The notes beneath the pieces are model-generated. The model had not been told where the DNA came from. It saw nothing but the letters and a program-made list of their open reading frames with translations, and did no database searches. Shown piece after piece: positions 26,071 to 35,408 of a stretch of 64,000 bases of DNA. The stretch covers positions 1 through 64,000 of the forward strand of contig CAWFUH010000005.1 in the NCBI GenBank assembly GCA_963818855.1, in the 5' to 3' direction. Each line of letters opens with the position of its first letter. Position 1 is the stretch's first letter. Origin of the DNA: Bog-159 sp963818855 (lineage in GTDB: Bacteria > Acidobacteriota > Terriglobia > Bryobacterales > Bryobacteraceae). The position numbers and the translations under genes were made by a program.

Positions 26071-26587
26071 TCACGCCCACTCCCCGGCTTTCACCAGCTT
26101 CCGCACCTTACGCCGGATCAAATCCCGCTTCAGCGCACTGATATGGCTGATGTACAGCTTCCCGTACAGATGATCGGTCTCATGCAGAAACGCGCGCGCC
26201 AGCAAATCCTCGCCGGTCTTCTCGAAAAACTCGCCCTTGGCGTCCTGCGCGCGCACGGTCACCCGTTTGCCGCGCTTCACCTGCTCCCGGAATCCCGGAA
26301 TGCTCAGACAGCCCTCTTCGCCTTCCTGTTTGCCCTCCACATGCACAATCTTCGGATTGATCAGCACCAGCTTGTCCGCCGGATTCTCGCGCATTGGAAA
26401 TGTCGATCACCGTGATCTTGCGCGAGAAACCGATCTGCGGCGCGGCCAGCCCCACACCCTTGGCCGCGTACATCGACTCGAACATGTCCTCCAGGAATTG
26501 GTCCAACTCCGGCGTGCCGAATTCCGTGACCTCCTCCGCCTCCCGCTCCAGCACCGGATCGCCGTACTTCACGATTGGATAAACCAT
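26071..26587 (-). pseudogene. def: Peptide deformylase, interrupted by one base
   Basis: Two frames make a normal ~172-residue deformylase. The first (start 26587) carries MYAAKGVGLAAPQIGFSRKI (motif I) and TVIDIS. The second carries LVLINPKIVHVEGK, EGCLSIPGF (motif II, Cys metal ligand) and LLARAFLHETDHLYGKL (motif III, HExxH). Deleting one A near 26394 joins them as TVIDISMRENPADKL. The enzyme removes the formyl group from nascent proteins and is usually essential, and no second copy is in the window, so a sequence error or a second genomic copy is more likely than real loss. Confidence 0.85.
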
Positions 26588-26590
26588 ATC

Positions 26591-27763
26591 TCAGAAATCC
26601 CGAACTTGCATCAGATAACCTTCATAATTACGCCTTGTCTCGCCAAGTGAATCGCCGCCGAACTTCTCCAGGAAAGCCTGCGCCAGAATCAATGCCATCA
26701 TGGCCTCCGCGATCACGCCCGCCGCCGGAACCACACACACGTCCGAGCGCTCGTAAGCGGCCAGCGCCGGTTCGCGCGTCGCCAGGTCCACCGATTCAAG
26801 CGGCCGCCGCAGCGTCGAGATGGGCTTCAAAAATCCGCGTACCACCACGTCCTGCCCGTTGGTGATGCCGCCCTCCAAGCCACCCGCGCGATTCGCCCCC
26901 CGCGTAAACTGGCGCGCCGCGCGATCGTAGCGGATCGTGTCCTGCACCGCGGACCCGAAGCTGGCGGCATTCTCTTCCGCGAATCCCACCTCCACGCCTT
27001 TCACCGCTTGAATGGAAACGATGGCCTGTGCCAGCCGTCCATCCAGACGCGCGTCCCAAGTCGTATGCGATCCTAGGCCCGGCGGCACACCGTGCGCGAT
27101 GGCTTCAAACACGCCGCCCACTGTGTCGCCCGTGCGATAGGCCTGGTCCACCACCTCTTTCATGCGTTGCTCGACTTCGGCGTCCACACATCCCAGCAGG
27201 ACTTCGGTCTTTCCGCGCAGCGCCGCCACTTCTTCCCACGCCGCGCTTCTTTCGAGGCGCACTCCGCCCACCGCGATCGTGTGGCTGGCGATCTCGATGC
27301 CGAACTGGATCAGCAGCGCTTTAGCGACCGCCCCCAGCGCCACGCGGGCCGTAGTCTCGCGCGCGCTGGCCCGCTCCAGAATGTAGCGCGCATCGTCGAA
27401 ATTGTACTTGATCGCGCCCGCCAGGTCGGCGTGTCCGGGACGCGGCCGCGTCACCGGCTTCTTCTTGTCTTCCGCGCCATCCGTGTCTTCTACCGGCAAT
27501 GCCTCGGTCCAGTTTTGCCAGTCGCGATTTCGGATCAAAATCGCCACCGGCGAACCAATGGTCCGCGAGTGCCGCACGCCGGACACAACCTCCGCGCGAT
27601 CGTGTTCGATCTTCATGCGCCCGCCGCGGCCGTAGCCCTGCTGGCGGCGCCAAAGCTCGTGATTGATGGTGTCGAGAGAGACCGGCACTCCGGCGGGAAG
27701 CCCTGTGAGGGTGGCCACCAGGCACTCGCCATGCGACTCCCCGGCGGTTTCAAATCGCAGCAT
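26591..27763 (-). CDS. aroC: Chorismate synthase
   Basis: 390 residues. It makes chorismate from EPSP with reduced FMN, the last step of the shikimate pathway. Signature stretches: ETAGESHGECLVATLTGLPA at the start, QQGYGRGGRMKIEHDRAEVV, RPGHADLAGAIKYNFDDARY, and ERASARETTARVALGAVAKA. The C-terminal GGLEGGITNGQDVVVRGFLK is also typical. Full length. It precedes def by three bases on the same strand, so aroC-def-fmt-argJ may form one transcript. Confidence 0.95.
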   Translation of the reverse strand: MLRFETAGESHGECLVATLTGLPAGVPVSLDTINHELWRRQQGYGRGGRMKIEHDRAEVVSGVRHSRTIGSPVAILIRNRDWQNWTEALPVEDTDGAEDKKKPVTRPRPGHADLAGAIKYNFDDARYILERASARETTARVALGAVAKALLIQFGIEIASHTIAVGGVRLERSAAWEEVAALRGKTEVLLGCVDAEVEQRMKEVVDQAYRTGDTVGGVFEAIAHGVPPGLGSHTTWDARLDGRLAQAIVSIQAVKGVEVGFAEENAASFGSAVQDTIRYDRAARQFTRGANRAGGLEGGITNGQDVVVRGFLKPISTLRRPLESVDLATREPALAAYERSDVCVVPAAGVIAEAMMALILAQAFLEKFGGDSLGETRRNYEGYLMQVRDF

Positions 27764-27811
27764 TCGCCAAGAATTTTTATGGTAGCACTCGAATGCCGAC
27801 TTTAGCCCGCT

Positions 27812-28330
27812 TCAGCCCCGCTTGCCGCTCGCGCCGAACAACTCGCCAAGCGGCAGTTCAAGAGCCGGATCCGCCGTACGAAGCACGCCATCCCTCGCTT
27901 CCCGCGATCCCTCCACCGTGTGGATATATCCGCGGCCTGTCCGCGGATTTACCACCCACACATAGGCAATCCCGAAAGCCAGATAGTCGTCGATTTTCTC
28001 CTGCACGTCCGCAGCCCGGTCGTCGGGCGACAGAACCTCCACCGTCAAGTGCGGAGGGCTAACGATGATGCGTCCTTCAGGCTCCGGACCCGCAACCAGA
28101 GTGACATCCGGAACCCGAAAGCGCCTGGACTTGACCTGTACCCGAACTTCCACGGCCGCCCAAAATTGGGGGTAGTGGGTCAGGAGATAAAACACGATGC
28201 GGGTCTGCAAGTTCGCGTGCTCGATTTCGCCCACATTGCGCTCCAGGATCCGGCCGTCAACGTATTCGCGATCGCCGTCGGGATAGCTCGTGCTTAGATA
28301 TTCTTCAACCGCTACGAGCGTGCTGGCCAT
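27812..28330 (-). CDS. Uma2-family (DUF820) nuclease-like protein
   Basis: 172 residues. It contains SYPDGDREYVDGRILERNVG at the N-terminus, then RRFRVPDVTLVAGPEPEG and LTVEVLSPDDRAADVQEKID, which supply the Asp and Glu-x-hydrophobic-Ser of the PD-(D/E)XK-like Uma2 fold, and FGIAYVWVVNPRTGRGYI. Members are numerous in cyanobacteria and Acidobacteria; biological role is unknown. It appears complete and stands alone upstream of aroC. Confidence 0.85.
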   Translation of the reverse strand: MASTLVAVEEYLSTSYPDGDREYVDGRILERNVGEIEHANLQTRIVFYLLTHYPQFWAAVEVRVQVKSRRFRVPDVTLVAGPEPEGRIIVSPPHLTVEVLSPDDRAADVQEKIDDYLAFGIAYVWVVNPRTGRGYIHTVEGSREARDGVLRTADPALELPLGELFGASGKRG

Positions 28331-29088
28331 GGCTCAATTGTAACTCGCCAGGGTGGGGCAGACCTCCAGGTCTGCGCGGGTCCTCCAGGACCCGCCCTTC
28401 GCGCTTGGAATCAGGCCGTCGTGGACGTCGGCTGCAGGGTATCGTGCGCGTTCGCGCCGGGAGAAGCAGATGCGCTAGCGGTCGTCGATCCGAAAGCCGA
28501 GCGGCGTTGACCAATCTCGTCCGCCCCCCTCCATTCTGAAAACAAACACTAAGGGCAATCGGTCAACCGAACTCCGGTCCCTGCCGTGCTACCCTTACGC
28601 CGGGTAGAGCGTCGCTCGACAGGGCCCTACCCACGATCCTTGAAATCCGAATCCTTGATTCCCGACACCAGATTTCCATACGAACCCAACATGCCCTTTG
28701 TTTTCAACAAAACAGGAAAAACGAAAGCCAACCCCGTCCGGGCGCCGGATTATCCTCGCTCTAGCCCCGCCGCCCAGGAAAAGCCGCTCGTTTGACGCCC
28801 CCCCACCCCGTCCGCTATCCTGGATCTTTCTGGTAGAGGCGCGGCGGCCATCATTACCCCGGGCGGCATTTCCGGCAGAGCTTCGGACGCCCGGCGAAAG
28901 GGGCCGATTCAGGTTCCGCCGAAACCGGCGCGGATGGCTCTTAGCCGCGGCGGTTGGGGGGTCAGGCTAACACCTGCCCACTGTCACTCGGGTTTTTACG
29001 CGGGTGGAGCGCTATCGGAAGCGAAGACTCGCCGGATCTCCCCGCGTCTTTTCTTCTGCCATCGTCTACCGCCCGCGCGCAAGGCACT
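28331..29088. other. Long spacer with a hairpin repeat
   Basis: About 760 bases with no supportable gene between divergent genes. A family-A hairpin copy lies at 28352-28397 (GCAGACCTCCAGGTCTGC and GCGGGTCCTCCAGGACCCGC). Near 28575-28635 a CTACCC/GGGTAG pair may form another small hairpin. From 28800 to 29000 there are GC-rich stretches with several short palindromes (CCCGGGCGGC, GCCGCGGCGG) just upstream of the peptidase gene; a leader RNA is possible, but I recognise no known riboswitch. Confidence 0.5.
28352..28397. repeat. Dispersed hairpin repeat, family A
   Basis: Two adjacent palindromes, GCAGACCTCCAGGTCTGC and GCGGGTCCTCCAGGACCCGC, preceded by GTGGG. The stem bases differ from the 25989 copy but pair equally well. 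Confidence 0.65.
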
Positions 29089-30120
29089 ATGCGGCTTTTC
29101 GATCTAACGCGGGCGCTCATCGATACCGAATCCATCACCGGTAACGAGGAGCGTATCGGCCATCAGCTGTTCGATCACCTGACCGTCCTCGCCACCCGCT
29201 ACGGCGGCCGCGCGGAGCGCTATCCGGTCGAGGCCGGCCGCGCGAACATCTTCGCCTGCTGGGGCGACGGGCCCACCGTCACGCTCTCCACGCATATGGA
29301 TACCGTGCCGCCTTTCATCCCTTCGCGCGAAGACGCCGAGCACATCTGGGGACGCGGCGCGTGCGATACCAAGGGCATCATCGCCGCCATGCTCACCGCC
29401 GCCGAGGCGCTGCTCGAACGCGGCACACGCAATTTCGGAGTCCTCTTCGTCGTGGGCGAGGAACGCAACAGCATCGGTGCTTATCACGCGGCGGCGCATC
29501 CCCAGGGCGCGCGCTATTTCATCAACGGCGAGCCCACCGAAAACAAAATCGCGCTCGGTTCGAAGGGCGCCCTGCGCTACGAAATCGCGGCTTCCGGACG
29601 CATGGCGCATTCCGCGTATCCCGAGTTGGGCGAATCCGCCATCGACAAGCTGCTCGATGTGCTGGCCCTGATCCGCGCGATCCCGCTGCCGGTCGACGAT
29701 CTGCTCGGCCCCAGCACTTTGAACATCGGCACGCTAGCCGGCGGGCGTGCGCCCAACGTCATCGCTGACGAGGCCAAAGCCGAAATCTTCGTGCGCCTGG
29801 TCGGCGACTCGACTGCGATCAAGGACGCCATCGCCGCCGCCGTAGCCGGAAAAGCCGAAGCCCGCGAAATGATCGAGATTCCGGCTGTCCGCCTCGGTTC
29901 GCTTCCCGGCATGGAAACCACGGTAGTAGCTTTCACCACCGATATCCCGGCTTTCGGCGACGCCTGGGGCACGCCGTTCCTGATCGGCCCCGGCTCCATC
30001 CACGTCGCCCACACGCTCGACGAGCGCATCCCCAAACGGCAACTGCAGGACGCCGTCGGCATCTATCAAAATATGGTGAGCCAATTGCTCACGGAGGACG
30101 GGCTTCATAATGTCACCTAG
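29089..30120 (+). CDS. M20-family peptidase, DapE/LysK-like
   Basis: 343 residues from the ATG at 29089 (MRLFDLTRALIDTESITGNE). Zinc-ligand motifs: LSTHMDTVPPF (His-x-Asp), WGRGACDTKGIIAAMLTA (bridging Asp), VVGEERNSIGAYHA (Glu pair), and a C-terminal GPGSIHVAHTLDERI (His). The M20 dimerisation domain lies between ~175 and 265 (GRMAHSAYPELGESAIDKLL). The family removes N-acyl groups from amino acids. Because an asd-lysC-dapB-dapA-dapD operon follows, a succinyl-diaminopimelate desuccinylase role is plausible, but the sequence alone does not separate DapE from ArgE-like members. Confidence 0.8.
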   Translation: MRLFDLTRALIDTESITGNEERIGHQLFDHLTVLATRYGGRAERYPVEAGRANIFACWGDGPTVTLSTHMDTVPPFIPSREDAEHIWGRGACDTKGIIAAMLTAAEALLERGTRNFGVLFVVGEERNSIGAYHAAAHPQGARYFINGEPTENKIALGSKGALRYEIAASGRMAHSAYPELGESAIDKLLDVLALIRAIPLPVDDLLGPSTLNIGTLAGGRAPNVIADEAKAEIFVRLVGDSTAIKDAIAAAVAGKAEAREMIEIPAVRLGSLPGMETTVVAFTTDIPAFGDAWGTPFLIGPGSIHVAHTLDERIPKRQLQDAVGIYQNMVSQLLTEDGLHNVT

Positions 30121-30181
30121 TCTTGTATTACTGTCCCCTAGTATTACAACTGCTCTAAATCTTCGCTGCCTGCGCAGGTTT

Positions 30182-30226
30182 TGGAGGGCGGGCTTTAGCC
30201 GGCGCGGCGCTTCAGCGCCGCTGCAT
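30182..30226 (+). repeat. Dispersed hairpin repeat, family B
   Basis: GGCGGGCTTTAGCCGGCG leads into the hairpin GGCGCTTCAGCGCC. The same unit occurs inverted at 59552-59593 with GGGGCTTCAGCCCC, a compensatory stem change. Confidence 0.65.
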
Positions 30227-30256
30227 CGGACCTCTTGGTTGCGGCTATACTGCTCT

Positions 30257-30447
30257 GTGGGGCAGGCGCTCGGCCTGCGGCGGCCTCTCAGGCCGCCTGC
30301 CGCGAAGCTTTGTCGCGGTTTCTGGCGCCCCAAACACTCCCGACGCGACCGTCTGTCGCCTCTGGCCGTCCTCTTCCCGCAAAGCGAGCCGCATTTCGAG
30401 CAAAAGGCGGGTCCAAGGGACCCGCGCAGGCCACGGGCCTGCCCCAC
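30257..30447. repeat. Pair of family-A hairpin copies flanking a spacer
   Basis: The first copy (30257-30301) starts GTGGGGCAGGCGCTCGGCCT and includes GGCGGCCTCTCAGGCCGCC. The second (30417-30447) is inverted: GCGGGTCCAAGGGACCCGC, then GCAGGCCACGGGCCTGCCCC. Together with family B at 30182 they fill the gap 30121-30488 between the peptidase and asd; no gene is seen in it. Confidence 0.6.
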
Positions 30448-30488
30448 AATTCATTTGCAGAAATTTCCACCTATGGAAAACTAAACTT

Positions 30489-31538
30489 ATGCAAACCAAA
30501 ATCGAAGTCGGCATCCTGGGCGCCACCGGAATGGTGGGCCAGCATTTCGTCAAATTCCTCCAGAACCATCCGTGGTTCGAACTGAAATGGCTGGGCGCCA
30601 GCGACCGCTCCGCCGGGAAACCGTACCGCGAAGCCACCACCTGGCGGCTCTCGGGCGCTATGCCCGACACCGTCGCCCACCTGCCGGTTGAAGAATCCAA
30701 ACCCGGCAACGCGCCGCGCCTGCTATTCTCCGCCATGGATGCCTCCGTCGCCACCGAAATCGAGCGCGCCTTCGCCCAAGCCGGCCACGTGGTGGTGTCC
30801 AACTCCAAGAACCACCGCATGGAGCGCGACGTTCCTCTGCTGGTGCCCGAAGTCAACCCCGAGCACCTCAAGCTCGTGCCCAGCCAACAGCGCCATCGCG
30901 GCTGGAAGGGGCAAATCGTCACCAATCCGAATTGCTCCACGATAGTGCTCACCATGGCGCTCGGCCCGCTGAAGCCATTTGGCATCACGCGTGTCATCGT
31001 CACCACGCTGCAGGCCATTTCCGGCGCCGGCTATCCGGGCGTGGCTTCCATGGATATCGTCGCCAACGTCATCCCCTTCATCGGCGGCGAAGAAGAAAAA
31101 ATGCAGCAGGAGACGCAAAAGATCCTGGGCGAATTCCGCGGCGATCACATCGAACCGCTGCCCGCGGGTGTGAGCGCGCATTGCAATCGCGTGCAGGTGG
31201 TCGATGGACACACCGTCACGGTCTCGGTGGAATTCTCCGCCAAACCGTCCGAAGCCGATCTGCGCCACGCTTTCGATTCCTTCTCCAGCGTGCCGCAGCA
31301 GCGCCAGCTTCCCAGCGCCCCGCCCCACCCGGTCATTTATATGGACGAAAAGGACCGCCCCCAGCCCCGTCGCGATGCCGAGCGCGAGAACGGCATGGCC
31401 GCCTTCATCGGCCGTCTACGCCCCTGCCCGGTGCTCGACTACAAGTTCGTCGCCCTGGGCCACAACACCGTGCGCGGTGCGGCCGGCGCGGCCGTGCTCA
31501 ATGCCGAGCTGATGCATTCGGAAGGAATGCTCGACTGA
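30489..31538 (+). CDS. asd: Aspartate-semialdehyde dehydrogenase (archaeal/fungal-type)
   Basis: 349 residues. It reduces aspartyl-phosphate to aspartate semialdehyde, the branch-point for lysine, threonine and methionine. NADP-binding start VGILGATGMVGQHFVKFLQN; catalytic Cys in IVTNPNCSTIVLTMAL; catalytic His in VSAHCNRVQVVDGHTV; conserved GAGYPGVASMDI between. The sequence type (ATGMVGQ, TNPNCST) resembles archaeal/fungal-like enzymes. First gene of the lysine operon; its TGA overlaps the lysC ATG. Confidence 0.93.
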   Translation: MQTKIEVGILGATGMVGQHFVKFLQNHPWFELKWLGASDRSAGKPYREATTWRLSGAMPDTVAHLPVEESKPGNAPRLLFSAMDASVATEIERAFAQAGHVVVSNSKNHRMERDVPLLVPEVNPEHLKLVPSQQRHRGWKGQIVTNPNCSTIVLTMALGPLKPFGITRVIVTTLQAISGAGYPGVASMDIVANVIPFIGGEEEKMQQETQKILGEFRGDHIEPLPAGVSAHCNRVQVVDGHTVTVSVEFSAKPSEADLRHAFDSFSSVPQQRQLPSAPPHPVIYMDEKDRPQPRRDAERENGMAAFIGRLRPCPVLDYKFVALGHNTVRGAAGAAVLNAELMHSEGMLD

Positions 31539-32914
31539 TGATCGTCATGAAATTCGGCGGCACATCGGTGGAGTCCGCGGCCGCCATCGAGCGCGTCGCG
31601 TCCATCGTGAAAGCCCGCGCCAGCCGCCGGCCCATCGTGGTAGTCTCCGCCATGGGTAAGACCACCAACAAGCTGCTGGCCATCGCCGCCGCGGCCATTG
31701 ACGGCGCGCGGGAAGAGTACATCCGGCAGATCCACGATTTGCGCGACTTCCACTCCCGCGAGGCGCGCCTGGTAGTCCCTCTTGCCCAGCGCGCCGAACT
31801 CGACCGTCTGCTCGACGAGCACTTCCAGGAGCTCACCGAACTGGTCAAAGGCCTGGCCGTTTTGGGCGAGCTGACGCCGCGTTCCATCGACGCCATTTCC
31901 AGCTACGGCGAGCGCCTCTCCAGCTACATCGTCTCGCTCGCCTTCCGCCATTTCGGCATGGACACCGCGCATGTCGATTCCCGCCAGGTCATCGTCAGCG
32001 ACCGCCGCCACACGCAGGCCGCGCCCCTCTTTCCGGAAACTTACGCGCGTCTCGCGGCCGTCATTCCGGCTCTGGCGGAAAACAAAATCGTGGTGATGGG
32101 TGGTTTCATCGCCGCCACACAGGATGGCGTCACCACCACGCTCGGGCGCGGGGGCTCCGACTTCACCGCGTCTATCGTGGGCGCGGGCGTCGGCGCCGAA
32201 GAGATCCAGATCTGGACCGATGTGGACGGCATGCTCACCGCCGATCCCACTATCCTGCCCGGCGGCCACCGGGTGAAGACCATCTCCTTCGCCGAGGCCG
32301 CCGAACTGGCCTATTTCGGCGCCAAGGTGCTGCATCCGGCCACCGTGGTCCCGGCCATCGAGAAAAACATTCCGGTCCTGATCCTGAACTCGCGCCGGCC
32401 GGAAATCTCCGGCACGCGCATCGTTTCCGAAGCCGTGCCCTGCGCCAACGCGGTGAAGTCCATCGCCTGCAAGCGTAAGATCACGCTGGTGAACGTGCAT
32501 TCGACGCGCATGCTGATGGCCCACGGTTTCCTGCGCCGCATCTTTGAAGTCTTCGACCGGCACGAGACCGCCGTCGATATGGTGTCCACATCCGAGGTCA
32601 GCGTCTCCCTCACCATCGACAACACCCAGGCGCTCGATGCCATCTGCCAGGAGCTGAGCCAGTTTTCCGAAGTGTCCATCGAAGACGGCCAGGCCATCGT
32701 CTGCCTGGTGGGAGACAACATCCGCTACACGCCTGGAGTAGCCATGCGTGTCTTCGGCTCCCTCGACGGCATCAACATCCGCATGATCTCGCAAGGCGCG
32801 TCGCTGCTGAATCTCAGCTTCGTGGTGGCCGAAAAGGATCTGCACTGCGCCGTGGCCGCGTTGCACAGCGAGTTCTTCGCCCAACTTGACGCGGAGGTCT
32901 TCGATGCCGCTTGA
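31538..32914 (+). CDS. lysC: Aspartate kinase
   Basis: 458 residues from the ATG at 31538, which overlaps the asd stop (ATGA) and fixes the start. It phosphorylates aspartate. N-terminal MKFGGTSVESAAAIERVASI; catalytic/substrate sites in ISSYGERLSSYIVSLAFRHF and TTLGRGGSDFTASIVGAGVG; C-terminal tandem ACT domains from ~310 (TLVNVHSTRMLMAHGFLRRI, later ARVFGSLDGINIRMISQGAS-like block) for feedback control, probably by lysine or threonine. It ends inside dapB, an 11-base overlap, so the operon is translationally coupled. Confidence 0.94.
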   Translation: MIVMKFGGTSVESAAAIERVASIVKARASRRPIVVVSAMGKTTNKLLAIAAAAIDGAREEYIRQIHDLRDFHSREARLVVPLAQRAELDRLLDEHFQELTELVKGLAVLGELTPRSIDAISSYGERLSSYIVSLAFRHFGMDTAHVDSRQVIVSDRRHTQAAPLFPETYARLAAVIPALAENKIVVMGGFIAATQDGVTTTLGRGGSDFTASIVGAGVGAEEIQIWTDVDGMLTADPTILPGGHRVKTISFAEAAELAYFGAKVLHPATVVPAIEKNIPVLILNSRRPEISGTRIVSEAVPCANAVKSIACKRKITLVNVHSTRMLMAHGFLRRIFEVFDRHETAVDMVSTSEVSVSLTIDNTQALDAICQELSQFSEVSIEDGQAIVCLVGDNIRYTPGVAMRVFGSLDGINIRMISQGASLLNLSFVVAEKDLHCAVAALHSEFFAQLDAEVFDAA

Positions 32915-33618
32915 ACGCAGCTCTCCACATAACCTGGCCATCGTCGGCTATGGCAAAATGGGCCGGCTCATCGAACAATTCGCATCGGAATACGGCTTCG
33001 CAGTCGCGCTGAAGCTGGATGAATTCAACAACGCCCAATTCGAAGGCGTGACCCCCGCCAATTTCCAAAACATCGACGTTGCCGTCGATTTCTCCATTCC
33101 ATCCGCGGTGCCCGAAAACGTGGACCGCATCGCCGCCCTGGGAGTCAACATCGTAGTGGGCACCACCGGCTGGCTCCAACGAACTCGAACGCGTCAAAGC
33201 CGCCGTAGCGCGTCACGGCATCGGCCTGGTCTGGAGTCCCAACTATTCGATCGGCGTAAACGCCTTCATCCGCCTGGTATCGGAAGCCGCGCGTCTGCTG
33301 GCGAGTGAGCCAACGTACAGCGCATGGGCCTGGGAAATCCATCACGCGACAAAAAAGGACGCGCCTTCCGGTACACTGTTGAAGTTGGTGGATGAGATGA
33401 AACAGGCCGGCTACCCGCGCCCTATCGACGCAACCGCCAACCGCGCGGGAGCCCACCCCGGCACGCACGAGATCGGTTTCGATTCGTCTGCCGATACCAT
33501 CACCCTGCGCCACACCGCGCGCAGCCGCGAAGGCTTCGCCCGAGGCGCCCTCAAAGCCGCGCAGTGGCTCATAGGCCAAAAAGGCTTCCACGAATTCAGC
33601 GAGGTACTCTTCAAATGA
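32904..33618 (+). pseudogene. dapB: 4-hydroxy-tetrahydrodipicolinate reductase, interrupted by one base
   Basis: The first frame (ATG 32904) has NLAIVGYGKMGRLIEQFASE, the NAD(P)-binding Gly motif, and ends IVVGTTGWL. After an extra C at about 33176-33177 the second frame continues NELERVKAAVARHGIGLVWS, then NYSIGVNAFI, the catalytic HHATKKDAPSGTLLK and a normal C-terminus ending EVLFK. Joined length is ~237 residues, on the short side but complete. The enzyme is essential for diaminopimelate synthesis, and the flanking operon is intact, so a sequence error or very recent mutation is suspected. The stop overlaps the dapA ATG. Confidence 0.87.
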
Positions 33619-34559
33619 CCGAGAAACGACGACCCACCACCCATCACCCACAACCCACAACCCCATTCACAGGCTGCGGCACCGCGCTAGTCACGCCTTT
33701 CCGCGCCGATCAATCCCTCGATGAGGCAACTCTACGGCGCCTGATTCGCCGCCAGATCGATGCCGGCATCAACTTTCTGGTTCCCTGCGGCACCACCGGC
33801 GAAAGCCCCACCCTCACGCGCGCCGAGCATCTGCGTGTCGTCGAAATCACTGTTGAAGAGGCCCATGGCCTCGTGCCAGTGCTGGGAGGCGCCGGCGGCT
33901 ACAACACGCGCGAAGTGATTGAACTGGCGCACGAACTCGAACACCTCGGTGTCGATGGCATCCTTTCAGTAACTCCCTACTACAACAAACCCACGCAAGA
34001 AGGACTCTACCAGCACTACAAAGCCATCGCCGAATCCACGCGCCTGCCGATCATCGTCTACAGTGTGCAAGGGCGCACCGGCGTGAATGTCGAACCCGCT
34101 ACTCTCGCCCGCCTGGCGGCCATTCGCAACATCGTGGGCGTCAAGGAAGCTTCCGGCAATATCGCCCAAATGGCCAGCGTCATTCACCAGGTTCCGCCGG
34201 AATTTATCGTACTCTCGGGCGACGATGCCATCACCCTGCCCTTGATCGCGCTGGGCGGCCGCGGCATCATTTCTGTCGCGTCGAATGAAATTCCCGCCGA
34301 AATGGCCCAACTCGCGCAACTCTGCCTGGCCGGCGATTTCGCCGCCGCCCGCGCGCTTCAACGCAAGTATCTGCCGTTAATGGAGGTCAATTTCATCGAG
34401 TCGAATCCTATCCCCGTGAAATCCGCTATGGCGCTGATGGGCCTGCTCGAGCCGGTTTACCGTTTACCGATGGTGCCACCCAAACCGGAAAATCTCGCCC
34501 GCATCGAAAAGGTGCTCGCAACCGTCGGCCTGTCCGGGAGAGTGTCCGTTGCAGGCTGA
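33615..34559 (+). CDS. dapA: 4-hydroxy-tetrahydrodipicolinate synthase
   Basis: 314 residues from the ATG at 33615 (overlap ATGA with dapB). It condenses pyruvate and aspartate semialdehyde. TIM-barrel signatures: FTGCGTALVTPFRADQSLDE, LVPCGTTGESPTLTRAEHLR, ILSVTPYYNKPTQEGLYQHY (catalytic Tyr), and IVGVKEASGNIAQMASVIHQ with the Schiff-base Lys. The usual YNVPGR loop reads YSVQGRTGVN. A ~20-residue Pro/Thr/His-rich N-terminal extension (TEKRRPTTHHPQPTTP) precedes the barrel and is unusual. Confidence 0.93.
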   Translation: MTEKRRPTTHHPQPTTPFTGCGTALVTPFRADQSLDEATLRRLIRRQIDAGINFLVPCGTTGESPTLTRAEHLRVVEITVEEAHGLVPVLGGAGGYNTREVIELAHELEHLGVDGILSVTPYYNKPTQEGLYQHYKAIAESTRLPIIVYSVQGRTGVNVEPATLARLAAIRNIVGVKEASGNIAQMASVIHQVPPEFIVLSGDDAITLPLIALGGRGIISVASNEIPAEMAQLAQLCLAGDFAAARALQRKYLPLMEVNFIESNPIPVKSAMALMGLLEPVYRLPMVPPKPENLARIEKVLATVGLSGRVSVAG

Positions 34560-35385
34560 AATCGAATCGCTGTTCGATCACAAGCCCGATACTTATACCG
34601 AAGAGCACTTCCGTCTGTTTTATGAATTCAAGGACGCGCTCAATCAGGGCCGCATCCGCGCCGCCGAACCCGATCCTGCGGCGCCCAGCGGCTGGCGCGT
34701 CAACGGCTGGGTGAAGAAAGGCATCCTGCTGGGCTTTCGCATGGGCGGCGTAGTGGATATGTCGATCGATCCCACACGCCAGCCTTTCTTAGACAAAGCT
34801 ACCTTTCCCGTGAAGCACTTTTCACTACAAAGCGTAGTCCGCATCGTCCCCGGCGGATCGAGCGTGCGCGATGGCGTCTATATCGGGAAAGGCGTCACCT
34901 GCATGCCGCCCATGTACATCAACGTAGGCGCTTATGTGGACGATGGCACTATGGTCGATTCGCACGCGCTGGTCGGCAGTTGCGCGCAGGTTGGCAAGAA
35001 TTGCCACATCTCGGCTGCCTCGCAAATCGGCGGTGTGCTGGAGCCCGTAGGCGCGCTGCCGGTCATCATCGAAGACGAGGTGCTGATTGGCGGCAACTGC
35101 GGAGTGTACGAAGGGGCGGTAGTCAGGAAACGCGCCGTGCTCGGCACCGGAACCATCCTCAATCGTTCCACGCCGGTCTACGACCTGGTGCGCGGCGAAG
35201 TCTACAAAGCCTCAGACGATGCGCCGCTCGTCATCCCGGAAGAAGCCGTCCTGGTGGCCGGCGCACGCGCCATCACTCTCGGTCCCGGCAGAGATTGGGG
35301 CATTTCCGTCTACACACCCGTCATAGTGAAATACCGGGACAGCCGGACGGATACCAAGATCCAACTCGAAGACCTTTTGCGATAG
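34549..35385 (+). CDS. dapD: Tetrahydrodipicolinate N-succinyltransferase
   Basis: 278 residues, starting at a TTG (34549) inside the dapA end. N-terminal helical domain (ESLFDHKPDTYTEEHFRLFY), then a left-handed beta-helix of hexapeptide repeats: VRDGVYIGKGVTCMPPMYIN, SQIGGVLEPVGALPVIIEDE, NCGVYEGAVVRKRAVLGTGT. The succinyl-CoA branch of lysine synthesis is therefore used; dapC is not in the window and the M20 peptidase upstream may be DapE. No in-frame ATG nearby gives a better start, so the TTG start is a moderately confident choice. Confidence 0.92.
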   Translation: MQAEIESLFDHKPDTYTEEHFRLFYEFKDALNQGRIRAAEPDPAAPSGWRVNGWVKKGILLGFRMGGVVDMSIDPTRQPFLDKATFPVKHFSLQSVVRIVPGGSSVRDGVYIGKGVTCMPPMYINVGAYVDDGTMVDSHALVGSCAQVGKNCHISAASQIGGVLEPVGALPVIIEDEVLIGGNCGVYEGAVVRKRAVLGTGTILNRSTPVYDLVRGEVYKASDDAPLVIPEEAVLVAGARAITLGPGRDWGISVYTPVIVKYRDSRTDTKIQLEDLLR

Positions 35386-35408
35386 ACGCCGATTGCTTTA
35401 CACTCGTT

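Noticed and set aside
28800..29088. Riboswitch upstream of the M20 peptidase
   Set aside because: GC-rich palindromes are present, but no consensus of a lysine, glycine, cobalamin or c-di-GMP riboswitch can be made out.
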